Shown here: positions 1-5,990 of the stretch, piece after piece
Numbering within the stretch: position 1 is the first letter of the stretch
Layout: each line of letters starts with the position of its first letter
Assembly: GCA_905373785.1 (NCBI GenBank)
Contig: CAJPUK010000128.1
Span: 1 to 5,990, forward strand
From: an uncultured Johnsonella sp.
GTDB lineage: Bacteria; Bacillota; Clostridia; Lachnospirales; Lachnospiraceae
Direction of reading: 5' to 3'
Length of the DNA: 5,990 bases
Made by a program: the position numbers and the translations under genes
The notes under the pieces: generated by a model
Told to the model about the DNA's origin: nothing
The model's input: only the letters and a program-made list of their open reading frames with translations
The model's database searches: none

Positions 1-1300
1 CTATATTTATTTCTATATTTATATTATGTAACTTACAAACTTCCGTTATATAATCTTCCAATTGATTTCTGAAACTGTTTCTTCCGCTTTCTTCAAAATT
101 ACGTCCGTAAATAGCTTCTCTAAGCTCCTTCATTGTAAGGGTTGCCGATTTTTGCAACTCACCAAGTTTATTTCCTATTTCTTCACTTGTAAGTTTGTCT
201 ATACTAAGCTTAAGCTCCCCGAGACTACAGGAGAGTCCGAATAATTTTTGTATGACTGTATCATGGATCTCATCGGCAATTCTGCTTTTTTCATTCGCTG
301 CTATGTAATCTTCTATCTGAGTTTGAGTATCTAAGGCACGAAAGATTATTTCAGACAGGCTTATATAAAAATCTTTTTTTGCAAAGTCATCTTCATCCGC
401 TGTCTCCGTGCCCAAAACCAAAAATATACAATTATTCCATGCATTGTTCAAATATATAAAATCATACTTTTTTTCATTAATAACTACAGTCCTTACTGTT
501 CTTAAATCATCATTTTCAATACTCGGATCAATAAAAGCCGCTTCTTTAAGTATTTGTTTTGCGGAAAACTCATCTATCTTTGAAACAAGCTCTCTTACCA
601 CGCTGCCATCCATGCTTTTTTCAATAAACATACATCCGTCGGGGGATATGTTATTACTTATAAGCAAGGCAAGTTTTCTGACAATTTGTTCCTGATCGGT
701 CATCGCAATTAAGCCAAATCCCTCATACATATCAGACATTTGCAAAAGAACCTTCTCTCTTCTTTGATTTTCTTTTTTGAGTTTTTCATTAAGATCTTCA
801 AGCTCTTTTTCTCTTTCCTGCAATATAAGAAGATAATATCTAAGCACCGCAAACCCTATAATAACAATTATAACACCCACTATAACATTGATTTTTACCT
901 GTTCAAAATGGGTCAAAGAATTTCCGAAAAATGAGCAAATGAGACACCAGCATATAGTAAGTATGTTAAAATAATAATTACTTTTTGGGTAAAGGCTTAT
1001 TAATACACAGCCCAGATAATATGTTATGTAGGGGCTTAAAAAACCGCCGCTGAGGAAGATGAATATGCCATATGCAAAAACTTCTATGGATAAAACGAGC
1101 ATAATCACAGTCCTGTTCAACTTAAACGATATATAAAGATAATTTCCCAATAAACAGGAAATTATAGTACCGCACACTACCCCTACTGCAGCTAAGCTTT
1201 GCGTTTTATAATAAACAATTCCAAAAATATATGCAAAAGTAGACAAAAATAAAGAAATAAACCTATATTTAATACAAATGCCAAGATACTCTTCTCTCAC
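1..1300 (-). CDS. Membrane sensor histidine kinase, HisKA_3 class, C-terminus cut off by the window edge
   Basis: An open frame of 433 codons without a stop runs from GTG 1298-1300 off the left edge. Residues about 13-154 form roughly six hydrophobic segments (near 13-31, 36-57, 64-83, 90-104, 109-126, 137-154). A charged coiled coil follows (about 160-191), then a soluble region (about 192-325) that looks GAF-like, then a dimerisation/phosphoacceptor helix with RIADEIHDTVIQKLFGLS. His346 (codon 263-265) is the likely phosphorylation site. HDTVIQ fits the H-D-xxx-Q pattern of NarX/DesK/LiaS-type kinases, where Asp and Gln serve the phosphatase activity. The HATPase domain lies beyond the edge. 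GTG is chosen because an in-frame stop sits directly upstream (1301-1303), no ATG occurs near the N-terminus, and AGGGTGG lies 3 nt upstream. By family role it would phosphorylate a LuxR/NarL-type response regulator, not seen here. The signal sensed is unknown. Confidence 0.93.
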   Translation of the reverse strand, partial: MREEYLGICIKYRFISLFLSTFAYIFGIVYYKTQSLAAVGVVCGTIISCLLGNYLYISFKLNRTVIMLVLSIEVFAYGIFIFLSGGFLSPYITYYLGCVLISLYPKSNYYFNILTICWCLICSFFGNSLTHFEQVKINVIVGVIIVIIGFAVLRYYLLILQEREKELEDLNEKLKKENQRREKVLLQMSDMYEGFGLIAMTDQEQIVRKLALLISNNISPDGCMFIEKSMDGSVVRELVSKIDEFSAKQILKEAAFIDPSIENDDLRTVRTVVINEKKYDFIYLNNAWNNCIFLVLGTETADEDDFAKKDFYISLSEIIFRALDTQTQIEDYIAANEKSRIADEIHDTVIQKLFGLSCSLGELKLSIDKLTSEEIGNKLGELQKSATLTMKELREAIYGRNFEESGRNSFRNQLEDYITEVCKLHNINIEINI

Positions 1301-1430
1301 CTACCACCCTACACATTCTGTGCCGCATATGAGGATAAAAAGCAAGCATTGTCCGAAAGATTAGTCTGACAACACGAAATCTTACTCTTATCGCCTTAGC
1401 ACATACCTAAAACTTTAGCTACATAATTTA
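1301..1430 (-). promoter_or_regulatory. Long 5' leader of the kinase gene with nested complementary segments
   Basis: If transcription starts about 7 nt after the -10 box, the kinase mRNA has a leader of about 130 nt. Read on the minus strand, three pairs of segments nest in order. TGTGC (1403-1399) can pair with GCACA (1323-1319). GATAAGAG (1392-1385) can pair with TTTTTATC (1341-1334), using G-U pairs. AAGATT (1383-1378) can pair with AATCTT (1362-1357). A competing pair, TTGTC (1372-1368) with GACAA (1353-1349), would exclude the innermost stem. The ribosome-binding site (1310-1304) lies just downstream of the outer stem. I do not recognise a known riboswitch; the pairings are short and could be chance. 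Confidence 0.3.
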
Positions 1431-1436
1431 AGAATA

Positions 1437-1465
1437 ATTATATATTTTTATACAAATTCAGTCAA
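1437..1465 (-). promoter_or_regulatory. Sigma-70-type promoter of the histidine kinase gene
   Basis: On the minus strand TTGACT (1465-1460) and TATAAT (1442-1437) are separated by exactly 17 bp of AT-rich sequence, one mismatch from full consensus. It sits 28 bp past the operon terminator and points toward the kinase, with a predicted start near 1430. This gives the kinase its own transcription unit, separate from the ABC transporter operon. No obvious operator palindrome overlaps it. Confidence 0.78.
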
Positions 1466-1492
1466 TAGGTTTACATCTTACTGTTTTATTAT

Positions 1493-1557
1493 AAAAAAGT
1501 CCGTAATTAAGCTTAACTTATACTACTACTAAAGTTTTCAGCTTATTTACGAACTTT
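1493..1557 (-). terminator. Rho-independent terminator of the tetR-ABC operon
   Basis: On the minus strand, 5 nt after the stop codon of the last transporter gene, the 18-nt arm at 1557-1540 (starting AAAGTTCG) pairs with the 18-nt arm at 1513-1496. The arms match except for one A-A mismatch and one G-U wobble. A T run (1498-1493) follows. The 26-nt loop contains a further short pair (AACTT with AAGTT) that could extend the hairpin. The plus-strand side is also T-rich (1555-1564), so some bidirectional action is possible, but no plus-strand gene approaches it. Confidence 0.87.
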
Positions 1558-1562
1558 TATTT

Positions 1563-3299
1563 TTAAGATATCTTCCAGCTTACGGCAAGCTCTCTGGCAT
1601 TTACAAAGTTTTTATAGATGCCGTCTTTTTGCATCAACTCTTCATGCTTTCCTTCCTGAACTATTCTTCCCTCATCTATAACTACTATCTTATCCGCATT
1701 TCTTACGGTTTTTAATCTATGAGCTATCATAATAACCGTCTTTTGCCTTGTAAGTTCTTCTATAGCCTGCATAAGGTCTTTTTCATTTTCCGGGTCTACA
1801 TTGGCAGTTGCCTCATCCAGTATTATGATAGGAGCGGACTTCATCATAGCCCTTGCTATGGAAAGTCTTTGTTTCTCACCTCCCGAAAGTGATGCTCCGC
1901 CCTCTCCTATTACGGTATCATAGCCCTTGTCAAGCTTCATAATAAAGTCATGGCAGCAGGCTTTTTTGGCAACCTCCACTACTTCTTCCATGCTTGCCAA
2001 AGGATTTCCGAACTTAATATTATTAGCTACAGTGTCTTCAAACAAATAAACATTCTGAAATACAAAACTGAAGTTTTTCATAAGGGAATCCATACTGTAC
2101 TGCCTTACATCCCTTCCTCCAAGTTCCACACTTCCCTCATTGACATCCCAAAACCTTGCCATAAGTCTGCAAAGTGTTGTTTTGCCTCCTCCGCTGGGAC
2201 CTACTATAGCCGTAGTAGTTCCCTCTTTTATATAGAGGGATACCTTATCTATAATTTTTCTCTTATCATAAGAAAATTCAACATTTTTAAGCTCTATATC
2301 AAAGTTTTTCGCTTCTATATCATCACCCTCGGTGTCCATCGGTTCTATTTCCAGTATGGCATTCGCCTTCTCCACCGCTATATTGACAGATCTTATAAGG
2401 GCTGAGAAACTTCCGGCACCGTCTAAGGCTGCGTATATCATAAAGGCACATATAAGCGCCATAATACATTCCGCAAGCTCCATACTGTCATTTATATAAA
2501 AGAAAATAGATACCGCCGCCATACAAACTCCTATAGCCTTGGTGATAAGGTGCTGTAAAGCCATAGCCGGAAGCAGTCTTTTCTCCATTCTGAAGTTGAC
2601 ATCGGAGGCTTCTTCTATAGCTTTAATAAGCTTCTTATTTTCATTACCGTATAGTGAGTATGACTTTATTTCCGACATTCCCTGCACATATTCCAAAACC
2701 GAAGCCACCAGTATCCTGTCCGCCTCATCCTTGCTTTTTGCTATACTGAGTGCCTTATACTGCAAATATTTATTTGCCAGAAGGAATATGAGCAAGCCTG
2801 CCAGCACTATAAGTGCAAGTCTGTAATCAAAGGTAAACATCATACATATTATAAGTAAGGTGGTAAGCAGACCTTGGGTAGTCATCATAACGACCTTGGT
2901 CGCCACCTCCGCCAGCGCTTCCATGGTATTGGTAGTTACCGAGGTAATATATCCTAAGCTGTTTTCATTAAAATATCCCATAGGCAGATATCTCATATGC
3001 TCAGCTATCTCTATACGCTTGTTTGCACAGGTATTATAGCCTGCCTCCGTCTGCAACATAGTGGTTTTGGACTTTACTATAATAGTTAAGATAATGCTTA
3101 TCAGTAAAATGCCTAAACTCATATAAGCCGTCATATCACTTGCATTGCCCTCTACTATAGCCTTTATTACCACATAGCTTGCCGGTATACGCAGTGCTTC
3201 CAAAAAAGCCATCAATACTCCCAAACCTATGGATGTATAAAATTTCTTTTTATTTTCACTACCACAAAAATCAAAAAACTTTTTTAATACTTCTACCAT
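1563..3299 (-). CDS. ABC transporter half-protein, fused permease and ATPase, second of a pair
   Basis: A 578-residue half transporter of the exporter (type IV) fold. An N-terminal six-helix membrane domain (about 1-310) is followed by an ATPase domain (about 335-578). ATPase motifs are complete: Walker A GPSGGGKTT (367-375, Lys373), Q-loop Gln415, signature LSGGE (471-475), Walker B ending LDE with catalytic Glu496, D-loop region ATANVDPENE, and H-loop His527. Two halves are needed for a working transporter, and the adjacent 578-residue paralogue is the obvious partner. A longer reading from ATG 3332 would overlap the upstream gene by 23 nt. ATG 3299 is preferred because AGGGGGA (3311-3305) lies 5 nt before it and the upstream stop is 10 nt away. 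Substrate is unknown. The DPENE after Walker B and the CHDFIM stretch before the signature recall siderophore-type pairs such as YbtPQ/IrtAB, but multidrug or peptide export is equally possible. Confidence 0.95.
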   Translation of the reverse strand: MVEVLKKFFDFCGSENKKKFYTSIGLGVLMAFLEALRIPASYVVIKAIVEGNASDMTAYMSLGILLISIILTIIVKSKTTMLQTEAGYNTCANKRIEIAEHMRYLPMGYFNENSLGYITSVTTNTMEALAEVATKVVMMTTQGLLTTLLIICMMFTFDYRLALIVLAGLLIFLLANKYLQYKALSIAKSKDEADRILVASVLEYVQGMSEIKSYSLYGNENKKLIKAIEEASDVNFRMEKRLLPAMALQHLITKAIGVCMAAVSIFFYINDSMELAECIMALICAFMIYAALDGAGSFSALIRSVNIAVEKANAILEIEPMDTEGDDIEAKNFDIELKNVEFSYDKRKIIDKVSLYIKEGTTTAIVGPSGGGKTTLCRLMARFWDVNEGSVELGGRDVRQYSMDSLMKNFSFVFQNVYLFEDTVANNIKFGNPLASMEEVVEVAKKACCHDFIMKLDKGYDTVIGEGGASLSGGEKQRLSIARAMMKSAPIIILDEATANVDPENEKDLMQAIEELTRQKTVIMIAHRLKTVRNADKIVVIDEGRIVQEGKHEELMQKDGIYKNFVNARELAVSWKIS

Positions 3300-3304
3300 A
3301 ATCT

Positions 3305-3311
3305 TCCCCCT
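3305..3311 (-). promoter_or_regulatory. Ribosome-binding site deciding the start of the second ABC gene
   Basis: AGGGGGA on the minus strand begins inside the stop codon (TAG, 3312-3310) of the upstream transporter and ends 5 nt before ATG 3299-3297. The in-frame ATG at 3332 lies upstream of this site within the previous gene, so the site supports the shorter 578-residue product. The shared stop and Shine-Dalgarno bases suggest translational coupling of the two halves. Confidence 0.75.
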
Positions 3312-5046
3312 AAGCCCTGTCTTTGACTTCAATATGTGCTTCCCACATATCTTTATAAAGCTTATTAGTCTTTAGCAATTCATCATGAGTTGCCGCCGCC
3401 TCCACTTTTCCGTCATTTATTACGAATATCTTATCCACATCCTTTATAGTACTGAGTCTGTGAGCTATAACTATCAAGGTCTTTCCCTGAGCAAGCTTTG
3501 CCACTGCCGCCTGTACCAATGCCTCATTTTCAGGATCGGTGTAGGCGGTCGCCTCGTCAAGTATTATCAGTTTTGCGTCTTTTAACATGGCTCTGGCTAT
3601 TGAGATCCTCTGTCTCTCCCCGCCTGAAAGATGTCCTCCGGCACTTCCCACTACAGTATCATAAGTCTCTGAAAGACTCATTATAAAATCATGACAGCCG
3701 CTTTTTTTAGCAATCTCTTCCACTTCCAAATCACTTGCCTTGGGATTTCCCATCCTTATATTCTCCCTTATGCTAAGGTCAAAAAGGTAATTATCCTGAG
3801 AAACATAGGCTATAAATTTATTTTGCACATCTAAGGGCATTTCCTTGGTATTTACATTACTTATCATGATATCACCGCTGCTTGCATCCCAAAGACCCGC
3901 TATAAGCTTGGCTATGGTGGATTTACCGCTGCCGCTGGGTCCTACCAGTGCCGCTACGCTTCCTTCTTCTATACTCATATTTATACCATGCAGCACTTCC
4001 TTGTCATGATAGGCAAAATGCACATTCTTAATCTCAACATTAGCCTCTCCTAACTCTTTATCAAAATCAAGCGGTCTCTTTAGTTCTTTTTGCTCAAGTA
4101 CTCTGCCTACCTCGGACATAATAGTGCCTACCTTAGCCATATCCTCTCCAAAAGCGGAACAGGTAATCAAGGGAGCTATAACTCCGAATGAAAGTATAAT
4201 AATAAGTATAAAAGCGGGACCCGAAAGACTGCCTTTATTATAAAGATAGACTCCTATCGGTAAGATTCCCACCAAAGTAGAAGGCAGTACCGACATGGCG
4301 GTTGCCGAATACCATATACAGGCTCGCATCCACTCTACAAAGCAATCCGCTCCTTCTTTGGCTGCAATAACAAACTTATCATAAGAACTTTGTGCCTTGC
4401 CGAAGACCTTTATTACTTCTATGCCGTTAATGTATTCTACCGCAGTATCGTTAAGCGCCTTGGTTTTTACTATGGTGTTGTTATATCTTTCATCCATATT
4501 CTTGAACATTCCCATATAAGCAAACATCCCTACAGGAATCGTAATCAGAGCGGCAAATCCCATACGCCAGTCTATAACAAACAAATAAATACTTATTGCC
4601 AAAGGTCCTAAAAGATTGGCGGTAAATTCCGGTATCATGTGTGCCAGTGCGGTCTCCATACTGTCAACTCTTTCCACTATAATATTCTTAAGCGAGCCTG
4701 AGGGAGTATCCTTAACATACCCCAAAGGCAGGGCATAAAGCTTATCACAAAGTTTTTTCCTGATGCTTGCAAGCATCTCAAATGTAACCTTATGTGAAAT
4801 AAGGGTTGAAAGGTTGTGAAAGGCTATTCTAAGCACCCACAACAACATAATAACAAAACAGAGATTAAGATATACCTGATAGTCTTTTACTCCGTCCAAA
4901 AGCTTAATTACTATCTGTCCTACTATAAAATACGGTGCTATTGCAAAAAACACCCCTATTATTGCGGCACTTACGGATATCGTATATAAGCCTCTTTTTT
5001 CTTTTATAATACCCTTAAGCCATGAAAAATCATATCTTTTCTTCAT
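3310..5046 (-). CDS. ABC transporter half-protein, fused permease and ATPase, first of a pair
   Basis: A 578-residue half transporter of the exporter (type IV) fold. Membrane helices lie near 21-45, 56-83, two in about 138-180, and two in about 243-295. The ATPase domain (about 335-578) carries Walker A GPSGSGKST (369-377, Lys375), Q-loop Gln417, signature LSGGE (473-477), Walker B ending LDE with catalytic Glu498, D-loop region ATAYTDPENE, and H-loop His529. All catalytic residues are present, as in the downstream partner, so a heterodimer would have two apparently competent ATP sites. A GTG at 5052-5050 overlaps the tetR stop, but AAGGAG (5060-5055) is only 2 nt from it and 8 nt from ATG 5046-5044, so ATG is preferred. 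The gene follows tetR after a 2-nt gap and precedes its paralogue by 10 nt. Substrate and direction of transport cannot be read from the sequence. Confidence 0.95.
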   Translation of the reverse strand: MKKRYDFSWLKGIIKEKRGLYTISVSAAIIGVFFAIAPYFIVGQIVIKLLDGVKDYQVYLNLCFVIMLLWVLRIAFHNLSTLISHKVTFEMLASIRKKLCDKLYALPLGYVKDTPSGSLKNIIVERVDSMETALAHMIPEFTANLLGPLAISIYLFVIDWRMGFAALITIPVGMFAYMGMFKNMDERYNNTIVKTKALNDTAVEYINGIEVIKVFGKAQSSYDKFVIAAKEGADCFVEWMRACIWYSATAMSVLPSTLVGILPIGVYLYNKGSLSGPAFILIIILSFGVIAPLITCSAFGEDMAKVGTIMSEVGRVLEQKELKRPLDFDKELGEANVEIKNVHFAYHDKEVLHGINMSIEEGSVAALVGPSGSGKSTIAKLIAGLWDASSGDIMISNVNTKEMPLDVQNKFIAYVSQDNYLFDLSIRENIRMGNPKASDLEVEEIAKKSGCHDFIMSLSETYDTVVGSAGGHLSGGERQRISIARAMLKDAKLIILDEATAYTDPENEALVQAAVAKLAQGKTLIVIAHRLSTIKDVDKIFVINDGKVEAAATHDELLKTNKLYKDMWEAHIEVKDRA

Positions 5047-5048
5047 AC

Positions 5049-5675
5049 TCACTTCTCCTTATATTTTAATCCAAGAAGCCTGTCCCAACCGGCAGCAAAG
5101 AAATCCTGCAAACTGTTTACATACTCCTTGGCACTTTCTTTATCAAAATCATGTGCAACCACTTCAAAAACCCCGTTAAATAAAGAATTTGCCAATATAT
5201 GGCATAGATCCGCTCTTATATGCGGTAGATCATGTCCCTGTTTTTTCAGCACTTCTACGAATTTAACAGTACTTTCCACCTCCATATCTACCAGAATATC
5301 CACGAAGTTTTCATAACTTGAACCGAAACCACAGCATATTATGAGTTTAAAACTGTCAAAATAATCATATATTATGTCAATGACTTTCTCCATGCCCTGT
5401 TCTGAATAGTTATGCAAGGATTCTATTTGCTCCTTCGGTGTCGCATTACTGAAACCTTCATGATAATAATTAAAATAATAAAGTAATTTATCCGCCCCCT
5501 CTTTTACCAGACTTGTAAAAATTTTATTTTTATCTGCAAATCTACTGTAAAGCATACCTGTGGTACAGCCCGACTTTTCCGCTATACTTCGCATAGAGGC
5601 GTTAGTATAACCCTTTTCCATAAATTCCTGCTTAGCCACCTCAAGTATTTTAAGCTCTATATCTATATCCTTCAT
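5049..5675 (-). CDS. TetR-family transcriptional regulator of the ABC transporter operon
   Basis: A 208-residue protein, a normal length for TetR repressors. The N-terminal DNA-binding domain (about 6-52) contains the family pattern: ILEVAKQEFMEKGYTNASMR, then the helix-turn-helix with IAEKSGCTTGMLYSRFADK. Residues about 53-208 form the variable helical ligand-binding and dimerisation domain, with little similarity that would name a ligand. Family members bind a palindrome as dimers and let go on binding a small molecule. First gene of the operon, it overlaps the Shine-Dalgarno region of the first transporter gene, so the regulator and transporter are made together. ATG 5675-5673 is chosen over ATG 5693 because GGAGAGG (5685-5679) is well placed for it. 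The upstream ATG has no Shine-Dalgarno, lies within the putative operator and would sit only about 3 nt from the predicted transcription start. Confidence 0.93.
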   Translation of the reverse strand: MKDIDIELKILEVAKQEFMEKGYTNASMRSIAEKSGCTTGMLYSRFADKNKIFTSLVKEGADKLLYYFNYYHEGFSNATPKEQIESLHNYSEQGMEKVIDIIYDYFDSFKLIICCGFGSSYENFVDILVDMEVESTVKFVEVLKKQGHDLPHIRADLCHILANSLFNGVFEVVAHDFDKESAKEYVNSLQDFFAAGWDRLLGLKYKEK

Positions 5676-5690
5676 AAACCTCTCCAATCT

Positions 5691-5719
5691 CATAATAGTG
5701 TTATTATAACACTGTTATG
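5691..5719. promoter_or_regulatory. 29-bp palindrome, likely operator for the TetR regulator
   Basis: Fourteen-base arms (5691-5704 and 5706-5719) flank a single central base at 5705, with 13 of 14 positions complementary. The core, AGTGTTAT and ATAACACT (5697-5704, 5706-5713), is perfect. The palindrome covers the -10 box and predicted transcription start of the operon promoter, where a bound repressor would block RNA polymerase. Position next to a TetR gene, size and symmetry fit an autoregulatory operator. Binding is inferred. Confidence 0.78.
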
Positions 5720-5731
5720 GACTCTTGTAAA
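5703..5731 (-). promoter_or_regulatory. Promoter of the tetR-ABC operon
   Basis: On the minus strand TTTACA (5731-5726) and TATAAT (5708-5703) are separated by 17 bp. The -10 box is preceded by TGT, giving an extended -10 (TGTTATAAT). The predicted transcription start is near 5696, leaving a leader of about 20 nt to the tetR ATG at 5675. The -10 part lies inside the palindrome at 5691-5719, which indicates control by repression of an otherwise strong promoter. Confidence 0.8.
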
Positions 5732-5853
5732 TAAAAATAATGAATTGTCGGAGAGTTAGCAGCATAAACAATGTTCCAAAACACAAACATTAGTCAGAAA
5801 CGATTGCACGGTAATAATTAAACAGAAACACTCCCTATTTCAATCATACTCGC
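5732..5853. other. Intergenic stretch with no recognised gene
   Basis: No open frame with a ribosome-binding site was found on either strand. The only minor structure seen is a short inverted repeat, AATGTT (5770-5775) and AACATT (5786-5791), with a 10-nt spacer. It is AT-rich and unremarkable. Confidence 0.5.
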
Positions 5854-5982
5854 AGTACTGTTAATAAAGTTTCGACTTTACTTATACAGACTGCGGAACT
5901 CGTGTGCTCGCCTACTCCGTGGCGAGCTGCACTAGGGACATCCTCGTCTGTAAAGTTTGTAACTCACTTTATTAACAGTACT
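5854..5982. repeat. 129-bp element with perfect 17-bp terminal inverted repeats and GC-rich nested hairpin core
   Basis: The 17-base segment AGTACTGTTAATAAAGT (5854-5870) recurs as its exact reverse complement at 5966-5982. Inside, further complementary pairs nest: ACAGAC (5886-5891) with GTCTGT (5946-5951), GGA (5895-5897) with TCC (5941-5943), GTG (5902-5904) with CAC (5930-5932), and GCTCGCC (5906-5912) with GGCGAGC (5921-5927) around an 8-nt loop. The element can thus fold as one long interrupted hairpin. Alternative local hairpins exist at each end: TAAAGT-TTCG-ACTTTA (5865-5880), and TAAAGT with ACTTTA (5951-5956, 5966-5971). The core is far richer in GC than its surroundings, and I find no convincing coding frame in it. 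It could be a small non-autonomous mobile element or dispersed intergenic palindrome, or a structured RNA. No clear target-site duplication is visible and no T tract marks it as a terminator. Confidence 0.75.
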
Positions 5983-5990
5983 AACCGCTA

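Noticed and set aside
62..934. Plus-strand open frames within 62-934
   Set aside because: They lie opposite the histidine kinase frame, which reads without interruption with recognisable motifs. The plus-strand products are low-complexity and have no matching ribosome-binding sites.
5050..5052. GTG at 5052-5050 as the start of the first ABC gene, overlapping the tetR stop
   Set aside because: The Shine-Dalgarno AAGGAG is only 2 nt from this GTG but 8 nt from ATG 5046-5044, so the ATG is the better start. The two choices differ by only two residues.
1950..5316. Plus-strand open frames opposite the transporter and regulator genes
   Set aside because: They are shadows of genes with complete ABC and TetR motifs; none shows a family motif of its own.
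5815..5843. TTGAAA (5843-5838), 17 bp, TAATTA (5820-5815) on the minus strand as a second promoter for tetR
   Set aside because: The -35 and spacing are good, but TAATTA matches the -10 consensus at only two of six positions. A much stronger promoter lies closer to the gene.
5711..5862. Shared ACTGTTA between the operator half (from 5711) and the terminal repeat (from 5856), considered as a second operator copy
   Set aside because: Only seven bases match and the rest of the operator palindrome is absent from the repeat element, so chance is the simpler explanation.
5854..5982. The right-end palindrome as a transcription terminator
   Set aside because: No T tract follows on either strand, the terminal arms are AT-rich with a 95-nt interior, and no gene in the window ends next to it.

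Overview
The window is AT-rich with strongly Shine-Dalgarno-led genes, sigma-70-like promoters and rho-independent termination. With the style of the proteins, this suggests a low-GC Firmicute of the class Clostridia, plausibly Lachnospiraceae. That is an inference from composition and family resemblance, not a database match. Every gene I can support lies on the minus strand, so transcription runs from high to low coordinates.

Right to left: positions 5732-5990 hold no gene. They contain a 129-bp element (5854-5982) bounded by perfect 17-bp inverted repeats around a GC-rich, self-complementary core. At 5691-5731 is a strong promoter (TTTACA, 17 bp, TATAAT with an extended -10). Its -10 region and predicted start lie inside a near-perfect 29-bp palindrome, a likely operator. 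Next is a compact three-gene operon: a TetR-family regulator (5675-5049), then two half-size ABC transporters, each 578 residues (5046-3310 and 3299-1563). Gaps are 2 and 10 nt, and each gene has its own well-placed Shine-Dalgarno sequence. A hairpin with a T tract (1557-1493) ends the operon.

A separate consensus promoter (TTGACT, 17 bp, TATAAT; 1465-1437) then drives a second unit. It has a leader of about 130 nt with nested complementary segments, followed by a membrane histidine kinase of the HisKA_3 (NarX/DesK/LiaS-like) class that starts at GTG 1300. The kinase runs off the left edge before its ATP-binding domain; its response regulator, if adjacent, is outside the window.

How the parts fit: the regulator probably represses its own promoter and thereby the transporter pair, with release by a ligand that the pair may move. 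The two transporters very likely form a heterodimer. Both nucleotide-binding domains keep every catalytic motif, so there is no obviously degenerate site. The substrate cannot be read from the sequence. Drug or peptide efflux and siderophore-type uptake (YbtPQ/IrtAB-like) are both possible. The kinase has its own promoter beyond a terminator, so it is probably an independent unit. I see no clearly new multi-gene system; the least explained feature is the inverted-repeat element at the right end.
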